DNA of 64,000 nt. It comes from a virus. Every line of letters begins with the position of its first letter. Position 1 is the stretch's first letter. A model generated the notes under the pieces. The model ran no database searches, had not been told where the DNA came from, and worked only from the letters and a program-made list of their open reading frames with translations. The translations under genes and the position numbers were made by a program. Of the stretch, positions 59,698 to 64,000 are shown piece by piece. The stretch covers positions 1 to 64,000 of the IMG/VR virus record IMGVR_UViG_3300033233_000004; one strand, given 5' to 3'.

Positions 59698-60428
59698 TTA
59701 TCTTCTTTCTTTAACGTGCACCAATATCTATCTGTATTCTGTCCCTCTTCTTTTATTATCTTAAAAGAAGTTGTTTGAATTGCGTCCCTAACAAAGTTCG
59801 ACCCAAGTCTAAAGCCATGCCAAGTGTTTCCTAATGTCACATCCGTAACACCATTAACATCTCTACCATGAAATACAAAAACACCGCCTACCTTAAGTAC
59901 TCTACATGCTTCGTGAATATAGGACACAACAATCTCTGCGGCAACAATGTGTTGAAAAACTATATAAGAATAACATAAATCAACACTGTTGTCTGGTACA
60001 GTATTTAGATGCATACCATCCGTCTCAATAAATTCCACATGTTGATATACAGAACCTGAAAGTCGCTGCTTTGCTTGAAATAACAAATCACCAGAAATAT
60101 CAATAGCATATAATTTCTTACAAAACGGGGCTATAAACATAGTCATTCGTCCAAAACCAGCCCCCAATTCTACTATAACATCGCTTTTATAACCATTAAT
60201 CCTCGGTATAAATTCTCGAATAACATCACCTTTACCAGATGCCCTTATTTGCTCTTCGGATGCCCGTGGTGAGGCGCAAACATAAGAACTGGCATCATGT
60301 CCTGCTCGTAAGTTCCAGTCCTCTTTAGATATCCTGAGGAAAGTATCAAGGTCAGTAATGCCTAAATGGGTAAGATTATTGCAATGGATAGCCCGACTAT
60401 ATTGTATTGCATCGTTTTCTTTAGACAC
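59694..60428 (-). CDS. Class I SAM-dependent methyltransferase
   Basis: 244 residues. SAM loop VIVELGAGFGRMTMFIAPF, strand end LYAIDISGDLL, motif II EFIETDGMHLNTVPDNSVD, and CRVLKVGGVFVFHGRD. A standard small-molecule or sugar methyltransferase layout (Methyltransf_11/25). N-terminal 80 residues contain EDWNLRAGHDASSYV, as in methyltransferases near O-antigen genes. Likely glycan-directed. Confidence 0.85.
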   Translation of the reverse strand: MSKENDAIQYSRAIHCNNLTHLGITDLDTFLRISKEDWNLRAGHDASSYVCASPRASEEQIRASGKGDVIREFIPRINGYKSDVIVELGAGFGRMTMFIAPFCKKLYAIDISGDLLFQAKQRLSGSVYQHVEFIETDGMHLNTVPDNSVDLCYSYIVFQHIVAAEIVVSYIHEACRVLKVGGVFVFHGRDVNGVTDVTLGNTWHGFRLGSNFVRDAIQTTSFKIIKEEGQNTDRYWCTLKKEDN

Positions 60429-60741
60429 GTATCGCTTCCTTCACAAAACTCATCCAAAAATCGTTCAAATTATCTATTTGTAAGTAATTTTCACCAAAAC
60501 CATTTTGTCGTAAGAAACTTCGAACTTTTTGTCCCCAAATCACAGAAAACTGATTTTCCCATAATGGAGTACCATAATCTGTTTGATATTCTATAACAAC
60601 ATCCTTAAGTGTTTTACCTACTTGCCATGGTACATCAGCTTCTGTTTCAGAAAATTTATGCTCCTGAAAGTATTCACGCAATTTTGCAACAGCTTGAACG
60701 ACAAGTTCTTGTTGTGGAATAGTATTAAGTGGTTGGTTCAT
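60421..60741 (-). CDS. Unknown small protein, 106 aa
   Basis: Not recognised. Helical, with Trp/Glu-rich parts (LREYFQEHKFSETEADVPW; GTPLWENQFSVIWGQKVRSF). No zinc or catalytic motif. Overlaps neighbours on both sides by 4-8 bases. It looks like a small adaptor or regulator. Confidence 0.7.
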   Translation of the reverse strand: MNQPLNTIPQQELVVQAVAKLREYFQEHKFSETEADVPWQVGKTLKDVVIEYQTDYGTPLWENQFSVIWGQKVRSFLRQNGFGENYLQIDNLNDFWMSFVKEAIRV

Positions 60742-61094
60742 AGTAGCGGCTCCTTTGGTTTACCTTCATTATCAGTCATTTCAACTTTTCCAAACGCTTC
60801 TCGTAACTTTCTTACTTCATCACCCATAGTCCAACAGATATCTTGTCTTAGCTCTCTAAACTTGTCAATAATATTACTTAATGCACGAGCAGAATCTGGA
60901 TTTTTAGTAGCAAATGTTTCTGCATAATTAGCCGCCCACATTGTAAGAATACGAGCCTCTAATATATTTAACGTAATAATAATGTCATTACCAACTCTAT
61001 ATGGTATGTGTGTTGTTCCACATTTTGGACATTCACTTATACCTTCAATTTCAGATTCTGTAAATATAGTTAAACAAACAGAACATTGAATCAT
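60738..61094 (-). CDS. Zinc-ribbon protein with helical tail, 118 aa
   Basis: N-terminal zinc ribbon CSVC (4-7) and CPKC (22-25) in about 30 residues, followed by a long helical region (LNILEARILTMWAANYAETF; ALSNIIDKFRELRQDI). Related in plan to 62558-62992 and the other mini-ribbon genes. Function unknown. Confidence 0.78.
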   Translation of the reverse strand: MIQCSVCLTIFTESEIEGISECPKCGTTHIPYRVGNDIIITLNILEARILTMWAANYAETFATKNPDSARALSNIIDKFRELRQDICWTMGDEVRKLREAFGKVEMTDNEGKPKEPLL

Positions 61095-61954
61095 GATTTT
61101 TCTTCAAAATTGATACGTAAACTATTTTCCATTTCTGAAACAAATTGTTCATACCCCGCATCCTTAAATGCAGCAATACGTGCAGCCATAGAATGGGGGT
61201 GAGTGCCTGTAAATTTCTTGATAGTTTTATTCACAACGTGGTCTCTGAATAAGTAAAGATAATCGCAGCGTTCTCCAATCTTAGCCTTCATCTCTTTCAT
61301 TTTAGGGTCTGGAAAGCCCAAATCTCTAAAGTTCTCCATAAAGGCTACTTCCTTTGCAAATCCTTTTTCGGGAGACTTAAGAGCTTTACCGTAGTGATAC
61401 ACCTGAATAGTTGTGTCAAGTACTTTTTCTTCTGGTATATAAGAATCTTGGTAGGCTTGTTGCACTGCATCCCCAATGGTACGCCAAGGAGTGTTTTGTT
61501 GCACAACACGTACTAATGTCTCATAACAAAAAGGGAATGTTACAGATGGAGATTGAAGAAAATGTGTAAAATGAACTCTTGCACCAGTTTTATGTTCAAG
61601 TAGCATACGTTCTGGCAACATCCGCAATTCATCAAGACTGTCATGATGAACTACCTCATCAGACTGCAATTCATATGCATGTGTTGTTGTGAGAAAGTCC
61701 TTTGCAAAGTTGAACACCGACGCAAGCTCTGTAAAATGAAGAATCCAAGGGCGACGAACAAGTTTTATCTTATCGGGATACCTATTTTGCAGGTCTTGAC
61801 ACATAGAAAAAGTGTTATCTTCACTAAAACACTCAACAAGAACAAACTGCTTGACAATATCTATAACAGACTCAACAGATTCTACAAAAGGAATATCAAA
61901 CTTTTCTGCGTTGTAAATCGCTGTGAATGCACCTAAAGTTGGATGGACATTCAT
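61091..61954 (-). CDS. GT-A type glycosyltransferase-like protein
   Basis: 287 residues. LGAFTAIYNAEKFDIPFVES, VLVECFSEDNTFSMCQDL, VRRPWILHFTELASVFNFA and YELQSDEVVHHDSLDEL give the typical strand order with an acidic metal motif. The latter part is longer than in simple family 2 enzymes and resembles phage-encoded transferases acting on large acceptors. Its ATG overlaps the stop of the open stretch 61951-62070. Confidence 0.75.
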   Translation of the reverse strand: MNVHPTLGAFTAIYNAEKFDIPFVESVESVIDIVKQFVLVECFSEDNTFSMCQDLQNRYPDKIKLVRRPWILHFTELASVFNFAKDFLTTTHAYELQSDEVVHHDSLDELRMLPERMLLEHKTGARVHFTHFLQSPSVTFPFCYETLVRVVQQNTPWRTIGDAVQQAYQDSYIPEEKVLDTTIQVYHYGKALKSPEKGFAKEVAFMENFRDLGFPDPKMKEMKAKIGERCDYLYLFRDHVVNKTIKKFTGTHPHSMAARIAAFKDAGYEQFVSEMENSLRINFEEKS

Positions 61955-62070
61955 AAAATACCTTTCAGCTTGAAAACTTTAATGAGACTGCTACAACACT
62001 CTTGTAATATCATATCCACAACACGACTATTATCAACCTCATACCGAACAATGCATCTAATGTTCTCATA
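61951..62070 (-). other. Coding-like open stretch in frame after the metallopeptidase stop
   Basis: Beyond the TGA of 62071-62544 the same frame stays open for 39 codons and ends in a TGA that overlaps the next ATG (ATGA), as real genes do here. The peptide reads CIVRYEVDNSRVVDMILQEC and continues helical. Start codons within it are a GTG and an ATG about half-way. A tiny gene, a readthrough extension or a decayed end are all possible. Confidence 0.4.
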
Positions 62071-62544
62071 TCATTGTTTTTCTGTCAACGTAATGGCTTT
62101 TAAACCCTCATCCATAAACCTTTTTACATCTTCTCGCCATAAACCATATTTTCTAATTACACGAGAAAATTCTTCAACGTCGTGCGGTATTAAGTAGTAC
62201 TTGTTTTTTTCAGAATCGAACCCCACATGTTCAAGCTCGTGCCACACCAAGGCACCCCGTTGATTTTCATTTAATGTTTGCCAAATCGCATAATTGAACT
62301 GAATCATAAACTGGTAACCAGAAGCAAACTGATGCACACCAGATACCAACTGACACTTACCCCAAAACTTCTTTGCCTTGTCAATAAAGACATACAGAAT
62401 AGGCGTATTTGTCGGAAAATTGAAATTACCAGCATCAATCAACTTAGTGGCAATCTCCTTGGGTTCAATGGCATCAAAGTACTTCTCGGCAACAGTTTCA
62501 CCCTTTTGTTCAGTAGCTTCTTGCTTTTCGTTCTTTATACTCAT
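62071..62544 (-). CDS. Putative phage metallopeptidase
   Basis: ATG at 62544 (MSIKNEKQEATEQ) with AAAGGTG upstream; an earlier start would overlap the previous gene. 157 residues. The zincin motif is ALVWHELEHVGFD, followed by YYLIPHDVEEFSRVIRKYG, whose HD could give the third ligand. This matches a family of small phage-associated putative metallopeptidases of unknown substrate. FNYAIWQTLNENQRG precedes the active site as usual. Confidence 0.82.
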   Translation of the reverse strand: MSIKNEKQEATEQKGETVAEKYFDAIEPKEIATKLIDAGNFNFPTNTPILYVFIDKAKKFWGKCQLVSGVHQFASGYQFMIQFNYAIWQTLNENQRGALVWHELEHVGFDSEKNKYYLIPHDVEEFSRVIRKYGLWREDVKRFMDEGLKAITLTEKQ

Positions 62545-62557
62545 GGTCGTACACCTT

Positions 62558-62992
62558 TCATTTTGTATTTTGTTTAGCAATTTTTTGTTTTAGTTGTCGC
62601 TCAACATCTGCCCTAACGTTTCGCTGTTCATGCTCATAACCTGAAACTTTACGTTTAAGACTTTCATTTTTCTCTTGTATCTTTCGTCCAATAGGAATTC
62701 CATTCCATTCCCCATTAATCTTAATATTAAAGGTAGTATCATTATCAGGAACAGGAAAATATCTCTCTGGAAAAGACTTCAGTTTCCGTTGCGCAACTGA
62801 TATAGGCTCAAAATACACTCTATCCAGTTCTCTATCGTATATAGGAATCCAATACTCCTTCGTCCTTTCTAAAACAGATTTACAATCAGGACATTCAACA
62901 GGTAGAGTAGGTTCTATAACAAGTTCTCCTATACCAAGACCTTTAATCTCTTCACCTAACCACCCACACTTTGGACAAAACTGATTCATCAA
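62558..62992 (-). CDS. Zinc-ribbon protein, 144 aa
   Basis: CPKC (about 6-9) and CPDC (about 34-37) form a ribbon, then EYWIPIYDRELDRVYFEPIS and a C-terminal basic coiled coil (ESLKRKVSGYEHEQRNVRAD). Not recognised beyond the ribbon. A one-base gap separates it from the methyltransferase-like gene upstream. Confidence 0.72.
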   Translation of the reverse strand: MMNQFCPKCGWLGEEIKGLGIGELVIEPTLPVECPDCKSVLERTKEYWIPIYDRELDRVYFEPISVAQRKLKSFPERYFPVPDNDTTFNIKINGEWNGIPIGRKIQEKNESLKRKVSGYEHEQRNVRADVERQLKQKIAKQNTK

Positions 62993-63592
62993 CTATATAA
63001 CCTTCACTTTAACAAATTCTGGATAAACACCCTGTTGCCAAATGCAATGCATGTACTCAATCGAATCTGTTTTTTTATTATCCGTAAAAGACATTCGTTG
63101 ACTATGAACATATGACAATACAGGCATTTGTTTTTTCCAAAAATCAAAACGCCCTTTGCTACCAAAAAAATTCAACCGTAATAACATAATAATATACCCG
63201 CCCTTGACAACATCCAACAATGCTTTTTCTATAACTTGCTGCGCAATATTAAAAGGTGGATTTGTAATAATAATACAAGGTCTTTGCATGTCTTGAAAGT
63301 CGTAGTTTAGGTAATCAGTTTTTATTTCAGCTAACGAATCCAACCTAATATCTATAGTACAAACATCCACAGTGGGAAAAACTTGTTTTAGTGCTTCTGG
63401 ATAACTCATAAGATGTGAGTTATCGCCACCAGCACATGGATCAAGAACATAATCTCCACCCTTACAAACAAACTTCTTATATAACTCTGTCTCTTCAATA
63501 TTATGTAGGAAATTCACAATATCAAGAATAGGTGTAACATAGTAATCAGATACATGAGACTTTCGTGCCTCAGAACGATTTGTTGAACTCAT
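62993..63592 (-). CDS. DNA N6-adenine-type methyltransferase-like protein
   Basis: 199 residues. VSDYYVTPILDIVNFL, SAM loop YVLDPCAGGDNSHLM, VDVCTIDIRLDS, and the catalytic IIITNPPFNIAQQVIEKAL. NPPF with a DPCAGG loop is the pattern of gamma-type adenine methyltransferases often found in phages. No target recognition domain is present. It may protect phage DNA from restriction, or act on another substrate. Confidence 0.82.
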   Translation of the reverse strand: MSSTNRSEARKSHVSDYYVTPILDIVNFLHNIEETELYKKFVCKGGDYVLDPCAGGDNSHLMSYPEALKQVFPTVDVCTIDIRLDSLAEIKTDYLNYDFQDMQRPCIIITNPPFNIAQQVIEKALLDVVKGGYIIMLLRLNFFGSKGRFDFWKKQMPVLSYVHSQRMSFTDNKKTDSIEYMHCIWQQGVYPEFVKVKVI

Positions 63593-64000
63593 GCTTTCTC
63601 CTCAAATAAACTCAACGCTGTTGCAAGTTGCTGTTTAGTAAGTACTCTATGATATCGTTCTGTGGTTAAATAACCTAAACGGATATACTCTCTCACTTCT
63701 TTGGAATCACAATGTATTACCATACTATGAGCAATTTCAAGCATCCTACCCAAAGTCTTATAATCACCGTCTTTTGAAGCAATAAGACAATTAGAACCAT
63801 GCTCCATATATGTATTACCACCACCACCTGTAAAACCTACAACAAGGCATCCACTTGCCATTGCTTCCAAAGCAGGAAGTCCAAAACCTTCGGGGTACGT
63901 ATGTGTAATGAAAATCTTTGTATCTCGAAGTTGATTTGCAAAATCCTGTTCATGACAATCCTGAATGAAATGCATTTGACAAATATCTTGAAGGAACGCA
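63589..64000 (-). CDS. Family 4/1-type glycosyltransferase, C-terminal part (partial)
   Basis: The frame is open to the right edge, so the N-terminus lies outside the window. The visible 136 codons form the GT-B nucleotide-sugar domain: IFITHTYPEGFGLPALEAMA with the donor-binding Glu pair, then SGCLVVGFTGGGGNTYMEHG and a C-terminal helix. It transfers a sugar from a nucleotide donor, in line with the glycan genes that follow. Confidence 0.88.
   Translation of the reverse strand, partial: AFLQDICQMHFIQDCHEQDFANQLRDTKIFITHTYPEGFGLPALEAMASGCLVVGFTGGGGNTYMEHGSNCLIASKDGDYKTLGRMLEIAHSMVIHCDSKEVREYIRLGYLTTERYHRVLTKQQLATALSLFEEKA

Noticed and set aside
1-64000. tRNA or rRNA genes
   Set aside because: No cloverleaf with T-arm GTTCRA-type signature in a suitable context was noticed in any intergenic gap. 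A dedicated scan would be needed to exclude them fully.

Overview
The window is an internal piece of a large, AT-rich, tailed-phage genome. Every gene I can support lies on the minus strand, so transcription runs from position 64000 toward position 1. Genes are packed with ATGA-type overlaps and mostly have clear AAGGAG-like ribosome binding sites. The phage assignment rests on a large terminase (11284-13218), a lysis-like cassette and a complete phage replication and recombination set. The host is probably a member of the Bacteroidota/Ignavibacteriota-type (FCB) bacteria: one gene (5777-6919) encodes a Sec-exported protein ending in a type IX secretion sorting domain with the YPNPFNPTT signature. 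No tRNA, rRNA or CRISPR array was seen.

Layout in transcriptional order. 64000-57313: glycosyltransferases, methyltransferases, a B12-binding radical SAM enzyme, small zinc-ribbon proteins and a scar of an IS200/IS605-type element. 57280-48066: a sugar locus with three NAD-dependent epimerase/reductases, a PanB-like enzyme, an acetolactate-synthase-like ThDP enzyme, a ColD-like 3-dehydratase, a GDP-mannose 4,6-dehydratase-like enzyme and a glycosyltransferase. Together these suggest a phage-encoded deoxy and possibly branched nucleotide sugar. 48066-45274: a sigma-70-family factor, a GNAT acetyltransferase and small unknowns. 45277-30507: replication and recombination, with a UvsW-like helicase, DnaC-like loader, DnaB-like helicase, DnaG primase split into two distant genes, two phosphoesterases, FEN exonuclease, family A polymerase, RNA ligase, HAD nucleotidase and RecA. 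30510-21454: an SSB-like protein, an HNH nuclease, a dUTPase-like protein, an Mre11/Rad50 (SbcCD) system with Rad50 split at its zinc hook, and a full-length GroEL. 21323-18789: a third phosphoesterase, then a small protein embedded in two long non-coding tracts.

Those two tracts (20068-20369 and 19069-19377) are the strangest feature. In the transcript sense they consist of degenerate GGTNN units repeating every five bases, interrupted by four hairpins that share a TCTAAA-containing loop on different stems. Stem irregularities are G.U wobbles in the minus-strand RNA but A.C mismatches on the other strand, so the structure seems selected as RNA. The protein between them ends in a GLGDWRPEHGRF glycine-rich motif that recalls RAMP-type RNA-binding proteins.

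18785-1 is the late region: putative virion proteins, terminase subunits, a small-gene island (10424-11200), a lytic transglycosylase with a possible spanin, the T9SS cargo protein, and a giant multi-domain protein (over 1640 residues, running off the left edge) with winged helices, pentapeptide repeats, an alanine-rich Imm-5-like module and the start of a near-identical second copy of that module.
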